Assembly: GCF_001641615.1 (NCBI RefSeq) | Contig: NZ_LRRU01000020.1 | Location: 640,525-704,524 of the forward strand | Length of the DNA: 64,000 bases | Source: Pseudoalteromonas gelatinilytica | GTDB lineage: Bacteria; Pseudomonadota; Gammaproteobacteria; Enterobacterales; Alteromonadaceae | Direction: 5' to 3' | Shown: positions 1 to 8,629 of the stretch, one piece after another | Numbering within the stretch: position 1 is the stretch's first letter | Layout of the letters: each line of letters starts with the position of its first letter | Program-made: the position numbers and the translations under genes | Notes under the pieces: model-generated | Told to the model about the DNA's origin: nothing | The model's input: only the letters and a program-made list of their open reading frames with translations | The model's database searches: none

Positions 1-647
1 CTGGCAGCAAAGTGGCGATTGTGGGTGCCAGTGGCGCAGGTAAAAGCACTCTAAGCCGCCTGCTCTACCGCTTTTATGATGTTGATGCGGGTAAAATTTA
101 TATCGATGAGCAAGCAATCAACACAGTAACACTTGAAAGTTTGCGCCAAGCTATTGCCATCGTACCGCAGGATACCGTGCTATTTAACACCAGCATTCGC
201 GAAAACATCGCCTATGGAAATCCAACGGCAAGCGAAGATGAAATTGATAAAGCCATAAGCCTTGCCCATTTAGATGGATTTATTGCCAGCCTAGACAAAG
301 GCGATAAAACCCTTGTTGGTGAACGCGGTTTAAAAGTATCAGGCGGTGAAAAACAACGCATTGCAATTGCCAGAGCCATTTTAAAAGGTTCACCGATTTT
401 ATTATTTGATGAGGCAACATCGGCGCTAGATTCGCATTCAGAACAAGCCATTCTCAGCGCGATGCGTGAAGTTGCACAAAGACATACCAGCTTAGTCATT
501 GCGCATCGTTTATCAACAATTACTGACGCAGACAAAATTATTGTTATGAAACAAGGACGGGTTGTTGAGCAAGGTCAGCACCATCAACTGCTTGCAGCGA
601 ATGGTGAATACGCACGAATGTGGCAGTTACAGCAAAGCGAAGAATAA
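1..647 (+). CDS. ABC exporter, C-terminal ATPase part (ATM1-like), 5' truncated by window
   Basis: This is the nucleotide-binding domain of an ABC exporter. The frame is open from base 3, so the transmembrane domain and start lie upstream of the window. Visible in order are Walker A (GASGAGKST), the Q-loop (VPQDTVLF), the ABC signature (VSGGEKQR), Walker B (ILLFDEATSALD) and the H-loop (VIAHRLST). The sequence 'DTVLFNTSIRENIAYG' and 'VGERGLKVSGGEKQR' resemble the ATM1/HMT group of fused permease-ATPases, which export glutathione- or metal-linked substrates; the substrate cannot be told from this fragment. The domain is complete and all catalytic motifs are intact. It ends 74 bases before the YebC-type gene on the same strand. 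Confidence 0.85.
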   Translation, partial: GSKVAIVGASGAGKSTLSRLLYRFYDVDAGKIYIDEQAINTVTLESLRQAIAIVPQDTVLFNTSIRENIAYGNPTASEDEIDKAISLAHLDGFIASLDKGDKTLVGERGLKVSGGEKQRIAIARAILKGSPILLFDEATSALDSHSEQAILSAMREVAQRHTSLVIAHRLSTITDADKIIVMKQGRVVEQGQHHQLLAANGEYARMWQLQQSEE

Positions 648-721
648 ACACTGTTAACTAGTAGTTTAAATGATTAGAATAACCGCTTTATTTTTATCTA
701 TAACAAAAAGGCAACACGCAG

Positions 722-1435
722 ATGGGCAGAGCTTATCAAAACAAAAAAGACTCAATGGCAAAAACTGCGGGTGCAAAAACCAAAGTTTATTCAAAGTACG
801 GAAAAGAAATTTATATCTGCGCTAAGAATGGTGGTGTTGATCCCGATGGCAACTTAGCGCTTCGTCGCTTAATTGAGCGTGCTAAAAAAGACCAAGTACC
901 TACGCATGTAATTGAGCGTGCAATCGATAAAGCCAAAGGCGGTGGCGGCGAAGATTACGTAGCAACTCGCTATGAAGGTTACGGCCCGGGTAACTGTATG
1001 ATCATTGTTGACTGTTTAACCGACAACAACAAACGTACCTTTGCTGACGTACGTGTTTGTTTTACAAAAGCGAATGCAAAAATTGGTGCGCAAAACTCAG
1101 TATCACACTTATTTGATCACCTCGCTATTTTTGTATTTGATGGTGATGATGACGAGGCTGTTTTAGAAGCACTAATGATGGCTGATGTAGATGTAACAGA
1201 TGTAGAAGTTGAAGACGGTAAAGTGACTGTATTCGCTCCACACACTGAATACAACAACACCCGTACAGCACTTGAAGAAATGGGAATTACTGATTTCCAC
1301 GAAGATCTAATTGCTTTTGTGCCGCAAGTAGAAGCACCCATTGAAGGTGAAGACGTTGAAGTCATGGAACGCTTTTTAGCCATGCTAGAAGACTGTGACG
1401 ACGTACAAAACGTTTACCACAACGCACAGTTTTAA
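722..1435 (+). CDS. YebC/PmpR-family regulator, YeeN subtype
   Basis: 237-residue protein of the YebC/PmpR/TACO1 family, which acts as a DNA-binding regulator or, as shown for some members, in translation past difficult proline motifs. The N-terminus begins [15 protein letters not shown] rather than the MAGHSKW of classical YebC, which places it with the YeeN-like paralogue group. The family blocks '[19 protein letters not shown]', '[14 protein letters not shown]', 'RYEGYGPGN' and 'TFADVR' are all present. I chose the ATG at 722 because the MGR start is conserved in YeeN-type proteins; an internal ATG at 755 is less likely. A Rho-independent terminator follows directly, so it ends its own transcript. 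Confidence 0.88.
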   Translation: MGRAYQNKKDSMAKTAGAKTKVYSKYGKEIYICAKNGGVDPDGNLALRRLIERAKKDQVPTHVIERAIDKAKGGGGEDYVATRYEGYGPGNCMIIVDCLTDNNKRTFADVRVCFTKANAKIGAQNSVSHLFDHLAIFVFDGDDDEAVLEALMMADVDVTDVEVEDGKVTVFAPHTEYNNTRTALEEMGITDFHEDLIAFVPQVEAPIEGEDVEVMERFLAMLEDCDDVQNVYHNAQF

Positions 1436-1440
1436 TTAAA

Positions 1441-1466
1441 AAGGCCAACCAAGTTGGCCTTTTACC
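1441..1466 (+). terminator. Rho-independent terminator of the YebC-type gene
   Basis: Nine-base perfect stem AAGGCCAAC / GTTGGCCTT with a three-base loop, followed by a short T-rich stretch. It lies 6 bases after the stop codon of the YebC-type gene and overlaps the leader of the next gene. Confidence 0.8.
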
Positions 1467-1488
1467 TTTTAGCCCAAAGGAATCAACA

Positions 1489-2763
1489 TTGAATACCCTC
1501 GAAGAGTTAAAAGCCGGTTCTCTACTAGGTTGTACACGGCTTCAGCTTGTTGCAGAACTAACTGAATTGCCAAAAGAAATTTATACCCTAGCCGATACGT
1601 TAGAAATCCTCGATTTATCTAATAATCAGCTAAGTGATTTACCTGACGATTTTTACAAATTAAAAAATCTCAAACGGCTGTTTTTATCATTTAATCAGTT
1701 TAAACATATTCCAGACGTGCTAAGAGAATGCCCAAACTTAATCATGGTGGCATTTAAAGGTAATCAAATTACTGAATTTAAAGCGCACTGTTTGCCAACG
1801 CAGATTGAATGGTTAATCTTAACTGATAATCAAATCCCCGCTTTACCAGATACATTTGGTGAGTACAGCAAGCTTAAAAAGCTCGCACTGGCAGGTAATC
1901 AGTTAACACATTTGCCAGTCTCAATGGCTAATTGTAAAGAGCTTGAGCTAATACGTTTAAGTGCCAATAAACTTACAAAAATTGAAGATTGGCTTTTAGC
2001 TTTACCGAAACTTGCTTGGCTTGCCTTCTCTGGTAACGATTTAAATCGCTCAACTAGCTTGCACTGTGAGCAGTTTAGCCAAATCGCACTGGATGAAATC
2101 GATGTTAAAAAGCAGATTGGCCAAGGCGCATCTGGGGTTATTCACTTAGCCAATTGGCATCAACAGCCTGTTGCCCTTAAGTTATTTAAAGGCGAGATCA
2201 CCAGTGATGGCTATCCACTTGATGAGCTAAATTGCTGTTTAAAAGCCAGTGAGCATCGAAATCTCATAAAAGCATTAGGCTATGTTGATGAAGAGTCACA
2301 ACTTGGTTTAGTGATGGAGCTTATCAGTAAAGAGTTTAGTAATCTTGGTTTGCCACCTTCCCTTGCAACTTGTACCCGTGACACATTCGAAGACAACTGC
2401 CAGTACGCGCCAGAAATGGTGCTAAAAATTGTTAAGCAAATGGCCAGTACCCTCGCTCATTTGCATCAAAAGCAAGTAAGCCATGGTGACATTTATGCCC
2501 ATAACAGCATGATCAATTCACAGGGCGATTTATTATTCGGTGACTTTGGTGCAGCAACAGACTTATCAATGCTGACGCCTGATCAACAGCAGCTATTAGA
2601 AGGCATTGAAGTGCGCGCCCTTGGTTATTTCATTGATGATCTACTGACCGTAGTGAGTGAACAAAACGACATTACTAAGATGCTTTCTGACATAGCTCAA
2701 GAGTGCTTGGTACTAAACTCAGACAAACGCCCTCGCCTTTCTGAGCTAGTTTCGCGATTATGA
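1489..2763 (+). CDS. Leucine-rich-repeat protein with C-terminal protein kinase domain
   Basis: 424-residue cytoplasmic protein without signal peptide or membrane segment. Residues about 35-190 hold roughly six leucine-rich repeats (for example 'LEILDLSNNQLSDLPDDF' and 'LKKLALAGNQLTHLP'). Residues about 200-424 are a eukaryotic-type protein kinase domain: glycine loop GQGASGVIH, ATP-binding lysine in VALKLF, a catalytic loop reading HGDIYAHN in place of HRDxKxxN, and the metal-binding DFG (GDFGAA). The Asp and Asn of the catalytic loop are kept, so the domain may be active. The start is TTG at 1489, supported by AAAGG eight bases upstream (1476-1480). It stands alone between two terminators. 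The bacterial LRR-kinase family is known by sequence; I know of no established substrate. Confidence 0.85.
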   Translation: MNTLEELKAGSLLGCTRLQLVAELTELPKEIYTLADTLEILDLSNNQLSDLPDDFYKLKNLKRLFLSFNQFKHIPDVLRECPNLIMVAFKGNQITEFKAHCLPTQIEWLILTDNQIPALPDTFGEYSKLKKLALAGNQLTHLPVSMANCKELELIRLSANKLTKIEDWLLALPKLAWLAFSGNDLNRSTSLHCEQFSQIALDEIDVKKQIGQGASGVIHLANWHQQPVALKLFKGEITSDGYPLDELNCCLKASEHRNLIKALGYVDEESQLGLVMELISKEFSNLGLPPSLATCTRDTFEDNCQYAPEMVLKIVKQMASTLAHLHQKQVSHGDIYAHNSMINSQGDLLFGDFGAATDLSMLTPDQQQLLEGIEVRALGYFIDDLLTVVSEQNDITKMLSDIAQECLVLNSDKRPRLSELVSRL

Positions 2764-2777
2764 GTATAGGTAATAAT

Positions 2778-2804
2778 AAATAAAGCCTCTATGAGGCTTT
2801 ATTT
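2778..2804. terminator. Bidirectional terminator between convergent genes
   Basis: Stem ATAAAGCCTC / GAGGCTTTAT with a three-base loop, flanked by A-rich sequence on the left and T-rich on the right, so it can serve both the LRR-kinase (+) and the hydroxylase (-). The stop codon of the hydroxylase gene lies inside the right arm. Confidence 0.85.
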
Positions 2805-3920
2805 TTGCTTTTTAAACGGGAACACCTGCTGTTTTAACATACCTTCGGGCATGTAATCGCCAACCACACCATATTTATCGGGCCACTCTGCTTGACCTTT
2901 CACAGCAGTGCCAAAAAGATAATCTAAAAAAGAAAAATGCGCAGCATAGTTACGGTCAATGGCCGCTTTATCAGATGAATGATGCCAATGATGAAACTGA
3001 GGTGTAACCAGCAAATACTTTAGCCAACCAAACTTCACCCGAACATTAGCGTGGTTAAATACTGCCTGAAAGCCAACAATAATGACATAGAGGCTAATAA
3101 CATCCGATGGAAAGCCGAGTACAAAAATTGGCGTGAGCACTAAGCTGCGCGTCACGAGTATTTCTAAAATATGCTGACGAGAGCCTGCAAGCCAATCCAT
3201 CTCTTTTGCACTATGATGCACGGCATGAAAACGCCAAAGCAGAGGCACTTCGTGATAAGCCCTATGCACAAAATATTGCATTAAATCAGCTACTAAAATG
3301 ATTAGAAATAGCTGCAGTAAAAAGGGCAGTTGAATAATAAAGCCTTGCACTGTATCAGACACAGCCCAGCCAAATGCATGATGCACGAACTGATTGGTTG
3401 CCAGCAACACAAAACCAATAATTAAGTGATTAACAAAGAAATGATTTAAATCACCCTGCCACTCAGAGCGGAGAATTTTTTGCTCTTTACGGTGCGGCAG
3501 TAGCTTCTCAATTAGAATAAAAATCAGTGTGGAGCCAAGTAAGTCAAGAATGACCCAATCCAGCCCCAAGTACGGCGTATTATCTTTAAAGTCGCCCACT
3601 TCAACATTCGGACCGCCAAATGCAATAGCAAGCAAGATCAACACCCAAGCCGTTGCACCGAGCCGTTTATTAGTATTACGAACAAAGTTCAACAACCCTA
3701 AACTGCCTGAAATAATTAATGCCACAAACATCAGCTGACGTAAAAACTCGACACTGTAGTTTTGCCTAAGCTCTGGGGTCGTTAAGTACTCTGGAAAATG
3801 AAAAGCTAATACCCCTAAGCAGGATAACACCGCTAAGAAACAAGCAATATAACCGCTAATATTGCCTTCACCCACTTGAAACTGCTCAGCTCTAAATAGC
3901 CGATGATAAAGACGTGTCAT
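2799..3920 (-). CDS. Membrane sterol desaturase / fatty acid hydroxylase family protein
   Basis: Integral membrane di-iron enzyme of the fatty-acid-hydroxylase superfamily. The histidine clusters expected for the di-iron site are visible in the C-terminal half: HRAYHEVPLLWRFHAVHHS (HX3H and HXXHH), then FNHANV and HHWHHSSDK. Several hydrophobic segments precede them, about six membrane spans in all. The family hydroxylates or desaturates lipids, sterols or carotenoids; the substrate here is unknown. I chose the ATG at 3920 (MTRLYHRLF) over a TTG start 57 bases further upstream, whose extra residues look non-coding. The gene is monocistronic, convergent with the LRR-kinase. Confidence 0.82.
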   Translation of the reverse strand: MTRLYHRLFRAEQFQVGEGNISGYIACFLAVLSCLGVLAFHFPEYLTTPELRQNYSVEFLRQLMFVALIISGSLGLLNFVRNTNKRLGATAWVLILLAIAFGGPNVEVGDFKDNTPYLGLDWVILDLLGSTLIFILIEKLLPHRKEQKILRSEWQGDLNHFFVNHLIIGFVLLATNQFVHHAFGWAVSDTVQGFIIQLPFLLQLFLIILVADLMQYFVHRAYHEVPLLWRFHAVHHSAKEMDWLAGSRQHILEILVTRSLVLTPIFVLGFPSDVISLYVIIVGFQAVFNHANVRVKFGWLKYLLVTPQFHHWHHSSDKAAIDRNYAAHFSFLDYLFGTAVKGQAEWPDKYGVVGDYMPEGMLKQQVFPFKKQK

Positions 3921-4101
3921 GATATAAAATCCATTTATCAATTTTTTGCAGCATAACACAGAAGAATTTAGGAACAAATATACGCTGAGTCATCACAAAA
4001 ATGTGTAAATTACAAATTAATAGCGAAGAACTGTCTAATATTATTAAACATCCATATCCTTATGAAACGAAATGGCTTATAAAAGAATAAGCCTTTAACT
4101 A

Positions 4102-4545
4102 TTACTGAAATGCTTTATCAAACTTATCTTGATCAAGGTATTTATCAAATGCACCTAAAGCATTACCCACACTTGGCTCAGCCATTAACTCTTGCATTGC
4201 AACTTCACCGACAATACCGAATGCGTTTTCCATTGCTCCCTGACCGCCGACATCAATCGCCGCCCTAGCTTGCTTTGGACAGTCTTCGGTTAATAAACGG
4301 GTAACTAACGCACCAACATAGCGATTAGTGTCATCTATATCTTGCTCTGTTACATTCGCGAAAGGTTTAATAATACTGTGCGTCGACATACCTAGATAAA
4401 TCCACTTAGCGAGGTTCTTTCGTTCTTTACCATTTAGTGAATCTGTTAAACACACTGCAAGTTGTTGTGCTTCTTCTGATGCTGAAGCATAACTAGGCAG
4501 TAACGAGGTTACAAAGAATGAAGTAGTTAATAAGATTTTTTTCAT
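4102..4545 (-). CDS. Small secreted protein of unknown function
   Basis: 147-residue protein that I do not recognise. It starts with a clear signal peptide (MKKILLTTSFFVTSLLPSYASA, cut probably after ASA), so the mature part is periplasmic or exported. The mature part is mostly predicted helical, with two cysteines (in 'LAVCLTDSL' and 'EDCPKQ') that could form a disulfide. The ATG at 4545 has an AAGGAA ribosome site at the right distance, so the longer upstream extension is not needed. It lies between the hydroxylase and the gap terminator, and is transcribed alone. Confidence 0.7.
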   Translation of the reverse strand: MKKILLTTSFFVTSLLPSYASASEEAQQLAVCLTDSLNGKERKNLAKWIYLGMSTHSIIKPFANVTEQDIDDTNRYVGALVTRLLTEDCPKQARAAIDVGGQGAMENAFGIVGEVAMQELMAEPSVGNALGAFDKYLDQDKFDKAFQ

Positions 4546-4616
4546 TATCTTTCCTTGAAAATAATTACGCACAATAAAGTAATGTGAATCCAAATCAATT
4601 TCCAGTAAAAACCAAA

Positions 4617-4639
4617 AAAGCCACGATAAACGTGGCTTT
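4617..4639 (-). terminator. Terminator of the edd-eda-gap operon
   Basis: Stem AAAGCCACG / CGTGGCTTT with a five-base loop. On the minus strand it is followed by a run of T, and it sits 32 bases after the gap stop codon. Confidence 0.85.
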
Positions 4640-4670
4640 GTTGGATAAAGCTTAAACTTTTACTGTTCTA

Positions 4671-5675
4671 TTATAAGAACTGACCTAACGCTTTAACTTG
4701 GTCTAACATGCGGTTTGAGAAACCCCACTCGTTATCGTACCAAGCCATCACTTTAACAAGCTTACCATCTACTTTAGTTTGAGTAGAATCGAAGATTGAA
4801 GACGCTGGGTTGTGGTTAAAGTCGATAGAAACAAGTGGTAGTTCGTTGTATTCAAGAATACCTTGCATTGCACCTTCTGATGCTGCTTTAACGACTTCGT
4901 TGATTTCTGCTGCAGTTGTTTCACGCTTAGCAACGAACGTTAAGTCTACTAAAGAAACGTTGATTGTTGGAACTCGCACTGCCATGCCGTCAAGTTTACC
5001 CGCAAGTTCAGGAAGCACTAAGCCAACCGCTTTAGCTGCACCTGTTTTAGTTGGGATCATTGACTGAGTTGCGCTACGTGCACGGTATAAGTCTGGGTGA
5101 TAAACGTCAGATAAGTTTTGATCGTTTGTGTAAGCATGAATTGTCGTCATGCTACCTTGCTCGATACCTACTGTGTCGTTGATTGCTTTTGCAATCGGTG
5201 CTAAACAGTTTGTTGTACATGATGCGTTTGAAATGATGTTGCTGTCAGCGTTTAATACTTCGCTGTTAACACCATGAACAACTGTTGCATCCATGTCAGT
5301 ACCAGGCGCAGAAACGATTACTTTTTTAGCACCGGCTTCAATGTGTTTTGCAGCGGCTTCACGTGAAGTGAATAAACCCGTACATTCTAATACGATATCG
5401 ACGTTTAATGCTTTCCAAGGAAGGTTTGCAGGATCACGCTCTTGCGTAAGGGTAATTTCATCATTACCAATTAGCATGGTGTTTTCAGCAAGTGTTACTT
5501 TTTGAGAAAATTGACCGTGTACAGAGTCAAATTGAGTTAAATGCGCGTTAACATTTGCTGGTGCTAAATCGTTGATAGCAACAATTTTGATTTCGTTGTT
5601 TTGAGCTGACTCATAAAGAGCACGTAATACGTTACGACCGATACGTCCATAGCCATTAATTGCAACATTAATCAT
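4671..5675 (-). CDS. gap: Glyceraldehyde-3-phosphate dehydrogenase, type I
   Basis: 334-residue cytoplasmic NAD(P)-dependent GAPDH, which converts glyceraldehyde 3-phosphate to 1,3-bisphosphoglycerate. The N-terminal Rossmann motif is NGYGRIGR; the catalytic cysteine is C153 in SNASCTTNC; the C-terminal signature [12 protein letters not shown] is present. It is the last gene of the edd-eda-gap operon, 18 bases after eda. This puts the enzyme next to the aldolase that makes its substrate, so it is probably the Entner-Doudoroff-linked GAPDH copy; a second, glycolytic copy elsewhere in the genome is possible but not visible here. The promoter is upstream of edd and carries two LacI-type operators. 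Confidence 0.95.
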   Translation of the reverse strand: MINVAINGYGRIGRNVLRALYESAQNNEIKIVAINDLAPANVNAHLTQFDSVHGQFSQKVTLAENTMLIGNDEITLTQERDPANLPWKALNVDIVLECTGLFTSREAAAKHIEAGAKKVIVSAPGTDMDATVVHGVNSEVLNADSNIISNASCTTNCLAPIAKAINDTVGIEQGSMTTIHAYTNDQNLSDVYHPDLYRARSATQSMIPTKTGAAKAVGLVLPELAGKLDGMAVRVPTINVSLVDLTFVAKRETTAAEINEVVKAASEGAMQGILEYNELPLVSIDFNHNPASSIFDSTQTKVDGKLVKVMAWYDNEWGFSNRMLDQVKALGQFL

Positions 5676-5693
5676 TCTAATATCTCCCGTTAA

Positions 5694-6314
5694 TTATTTT
5701 ACTTCACTTGCTTGGCGAGCAAGCGCTTCAATGGCTTGCCAGTCTTTGTTTTCAATAAGTTGTTTATCTAACATCCAAGTACCACCTACACAAATTACAT
5801 TTTTAAGTGCCAGGTAGTTAGGTGCTGTTTCAAGGCTAATGCCGCCTGTTGGGCAGAAAGTCACTTGCGGTAAAGGGCCACCAATTGATTTAAGCATTGC
5901 AGTGCCACCCGCTGCTTCTGCAGGAAAGAACTTTAAAAACTTAAAGCCTTGGCTTGCTAATTTCATTACTTCACTTGGTGTTGCTGCACCGGGTAAAAAT
6001 GGAATATCAGACTCTTTAGCCAGTGCTAATAATTCGTCGTTTACACCTGGGCTCACCATAAAGTCAGCACCAGCTTCAACAGATGCATTAAATGTCGCTT
6101 TATCAATAACAGTACCTGTGCCAACGTATGCTTCTGGTACAGCTTCTTTCATTAGCTTTACTGCTTCTGCCGCAATCGGTGTTCGCAGAGTAATTTCTAA
6201 TGCTTTTAAGCCACCGTTATAAAGCGCACGTGCAAGGGGTGCTGCATCTTCAAGTTTTTCGATAACAACAACCGGTACCACAGGTGCCGATGATAAAATT
6301 TTCTCAATGCTCAT
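5694..6314 (-). CDS. eda: KDPG aldolase (2-dehydro-3-deoxy-phosphogluconate aldolase)
   Basis: 206-residue class I aldolase that splits 2-keto-3-deoxy-6-phosphogluconate into pyruvate and glyceraldehyde 3-phosphate, the last specific step of the Entner-Doudoroff pathway. The Schiff-base lysine is K128 in FLKFFPAE; the E40/R44 motif (LEITLRTP) and the GTGTV strand are present, and the length is typical for the family. It lies 34 bases after edd and 18 bases before gap on the same strand, so one transcript is expected. Confidence 0.96.
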   Translation of the reverse strand: MSIEKILSSAPVVPVVVIEKLEDAAPLARALYNGGLKALEITLRTPIAAEAVKLMKEAVPEAYVGTGTVIDKATFNASVEAGADFMVSPGVNDELLALAKESDIPFLPGAATPSEVMKLASQGFKFLKFFPAEAAGGTAMLKSIGGPLPQVTFCPTGGISLETAPNYLALKNVICVGGTWMLDKQLIENKDWQAIEALARQASEVK

Positions 6315-6348
6315 TGTATGTTCCTCATAGCCCAGTAACGGCGTATTA

Positions 6349-8199
6349 TTATTCTAAACCGAAGGCGCTAGCGCCAAGGTCTGCACTACTTACTATATTT
6401 CTGAAACCTGCGAATAACTCTCGGCCTGTACCGTATGTATGACTTGGTTGGCTAAGTTGTAATTCACGTTTTGCTAATTCGTCATCGCTTACGTGTACTT
6501 TTAATACACCCGCTGGTGCGTCAAGTGTCACTAAATCACCTTCGTGAATTTTAGCGATTACACCACCTTCAACCGCTTCTGGTGCTAAGTGGATTGCAGC
6601 AGGCACTTTACCTGATGCACCCGACATACGACCGTCTGTCACAATCGCCACTTTGTAGCCTTGGTCTTGTAGTGTTGCCATTACTGGCGTCAACTTGTGA
6701 AGCTCAGGCATGCCTTTCGCTTTCGGACCTTGTTCTTTAATTACAGCGATAAAGTCTGTGTTTAATTCACCGCGGCTATATGCTTCTTGTAACTGACCTT
6801 GTGAGCTAAATACTTTCGCTGGTGCAGAAACAACCTGATGTGATTCAGCCACTGCTGATACTTTAATTACTGCCTTACCAAGGTTACCTGTAAGAAGCTG
6901 TAAACCACCTTGCTTGCTAAACGGGTTATCAATTGGGCGTAAAACTTCTTCATCGTGTGACTTTTCAGGACATGCAACCCATTTAACTTTGCTTGGACCT
7001 GTGCTGTTAGTCATGATCACTGATGTGTCTTTATCTAGCATTGGCTCTGTGGTGTATGCCTCTAGGCCATCACCAACAATCGTTTTCACGTCGTTGTGTA
7101 AGTAACCTTTGCTAAGCAGTTGCTTCATTAAGAAGCCCATTCCGCCAGCTGCTTGGAAGTGGTTCACATCAGCTGAGCCATTTGGATAGATACGCGTAAG
7201 AAGTGGCACAACTTCAGATAAGTCAGCCATGTCTTTCCACGTTAGGATCACACCTGCTGCTTTCGCAATAGCCACTAAGTGGATTGCGTGGTTTGTTGAG
7301 CCGCCTGTTGATAACAAGCCAACTAAACCATTAATAATTGTTTTTTCACTCACTACATCAGCAAGGCAGTTAGCATCTTTTGTTTCGATTAGCTGCTTTA
7401 ACATGGTTTCTACAGCATGACCTGTTAAACCATCACGTAGTTCTGTGTAAGGGTTAATGAAAGAGCTACCTGGTAAATGTAGACCCATGATTTCCATTAA
7501 CATTTGATTCGAGTTTGCTGTACCGTAGAAAGTACACGTACCCGCACTGTGATACGATGCGCTTTCTGCTTCTAAAAGCTCTTCGCGACTTACTAAGCCT
7601 TGTGCAAATTTTTGACGTACACGGGCTTTTTCTTTATTCGGGATACCCGATTGCATTGGACCTGCTGGTAAGAAATACGTTGGTAAGTGACCAAATGATA
7701 AGGCACCAATTAAAAGTCCAGGGACAATCTTGTCGCATACGCCTAAACAGAAAACACCATCGAACACGTCGTGCGATAAAGAAACCGCTGTAGACATTGC
7801 GATCACATCACGCGAAAACAATGACAGTTCCATACCATCACGGCCTTGTGTCACACCGTCACACATTGCAGGTACGCCGCCAGCAACTTGTGCTGTTGCA
7901 TCATACTTAGTTGCAAGGTTTTTGATGATTTCTGGATAGTCTTTGTAAGGCACATGCGCAGAAAGCATGTCGTTATATGAATTGATAATCGCTAGATTTG
8001 GTTGCTCGTCTGCTTTTAAACGAGCTTTGTCATCGCTGCTACAAGCAGCCATAACGTGTGCAATATTACCACAACCTAAACCAGCACGAACTCTTGTTTG
8101 TTTTTTTGCGTGCGCGATTCGCTCTAAATAAGCTTGGCGGGTCTCTTTACTACGTTCAATAACGCGTTCGGTGACTTCTTGGATACGAGGATGCAACAT
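6349..8199 (-). CDS. edd: Phosphogluconate dehydratase
   Basis: 616-residue cytoplasmic [Fe-S] dehydratase that turns 6-phosphogluconate into KDPG, the first specific Entner-Doudoroff step. Family blocks are plain: '[13 protein letters not shown]', '[13 protein letters not shown]', '[10 protein letters not shown]', '[13 protein letters not shown]', '[13 protein letters not shown]' and '[13 protein letters not shown]'. The cysteines expected to bind the cluster are in the CDGVTQG and GVCDK blocks. I chose the ATG at 8199 (MLHPRIQEV), which matches the start of E. coli Edd; the frame stays open to 8280 but the additional 27 residues have no counterpart. First gene of edd-eda-gap. The upstream promoter overlaps two perfect operator palindromes. 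Confidence 0.95.
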   Translation of the reverse strand: MLHPRIQEVTERVIERSKETRQAYLERIAHAKKQTRVRAGLGCGNIAHVMAACSSDDKARLKADEQPNLAIINSYNDMLSAHVPYKDYPEIIKNLATKYDATAQVAGGVPAMCDGVTQGRDGMELSLFSRDVIAMSTAVSLSHDVFDGVFCLGVCDKIVPGLLIGALSFGHLPTYFLPAGPMQSGIPNKEKARVRQKFAQGLVSREELLEAESASYHSAGTCTFYGTANSNQMLMEIMGLHLPGSSFINPYTELRDGLTGHAVETMLKQLIETKDANCLADVVSEKTIINGLVGLLSTGGSTNHAIHLVAIAKAAGVILTWKDMADLSEVVPLLTRIYPNGSADVNHFQAAGGMGFLMKQLLSKGYLHNDVKTIVGDGLEAYTTEPMLDKDTSVIMTNSTGPSKVKWVACPEKSHDEEVLRPIDNPFSKQGGLQLLTGNLGKAVIKVSAVAESHQVVSAPAKVFSSQGQLQEAYSRGELNTDFIAVIKEQGPKAKGMPELHKLTPVMATLQDQGYKVAIVTDGRMSGASGKVPAAIHLAPEAVEGGVIAKIHEGDLVTLDAPAGVLKVHVSDDELAKRELQLSQPSHTYGTGRELFAGFRNIVSSADLGASAFGLE

Positions 8200-8333
8200 A
8201 AAATTCGACTCATCTCTATAGTTAGAGGATAAAGGCTCAGTAACAATTACAGACTCCACGAAAATAATTGTACTGAGCATCTTTGATTTACCCGTTCAAA
8301 GGTACGCTGACAGGCTGTCTCTCACAACCAACC

Positions 8334-8347
8334 TGACACCGGTGTCA
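8334..8347. promoter_or_regulatory. LacI-type operator 1 upstream of edd
   Basis: Perfect 14-bp palindrome TGACACCGGTGTCA with the central CG typical of LacI-family operators. It sits just downstream of the proposed edd -10 box, and its centre is 33 bp (three helical turns) from the identical operator 2. Confidence 0.85.
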
Positions 8348-8351
8348 CTGT

Positions 8352-8381
8352 ATTAACTCACGACTGTGACACCGGTGTCAA
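8352..8381 (-). promoter_or_regulatory. Proposed sigma-70 promoter of edd-eda-gap
   Basis: On the minus strand TTGACA (8376-8381) is followed after 18 bases by GTTAAT (8352-8357). The -35 box overlaps operator 2, and operator 1 covers the expected start region, an arrangement suited to repression. The boxes were read by eye. Confidence 0.6.
8367..8380. promoter_or_regulatory. LacI-type operator 2 upstream of edd
   Basis: Second perfect copy of TGACACCGGTGTCA, overlapping the proposed -35 box. The rest of the gap from 8382 to 8570 is AT-rich, and I see nothing further in it. Confidence 0.85.
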
Positions 8382-8569
8382 CCCTATCTGTTAAATTTAG
8401 TTTAATTTTTTAAAATGACCAAATAATGAACAGTTTTATTTTAATAAAATATGAGTAGAATTCATCTAAAGCACCATGATTAAAGGTGTAACCATAAGAA
8501 AGGTTATATTGTGAGCTTTATTTAAAAACAGCAACTTAGATCATAAAAATGCAATTTTTAGATTGAAAA

Positions 8570-8606
8570 TAAAAAAGCCCGAGAACGCGTCACTCATTCT
8601 CGGGCT
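8570..8606 (-). terminator. Terminator of the glk-LacI regulator transcript
   Basis: Stem AGCCCGAGAA / TTCTCGGGCT (8576-8585 and 8597-8606), followed on the minus strand by a run of T, 24 bases after the stop codon of the LacI-family gene. It separates this transcript from the edd operon downstream. Confidence 0.85.
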
Positions 8607-8629
8607 ACTGTGAAAAAACAAGATGAAAT

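Noticed and set aside
3921..3977. N-terminal extension of the hydroxylase with a TTG start
   Set aside because: The additional residues have no family counterpart, and the ATG at 3920 gives the usual start.
8200..8280. N-terminal extension of Edd
   Set aside because: The frame stays open for 27 more codons, but the residues do not resemble Edd, and the ATG at 8199 matches the E. coli start.
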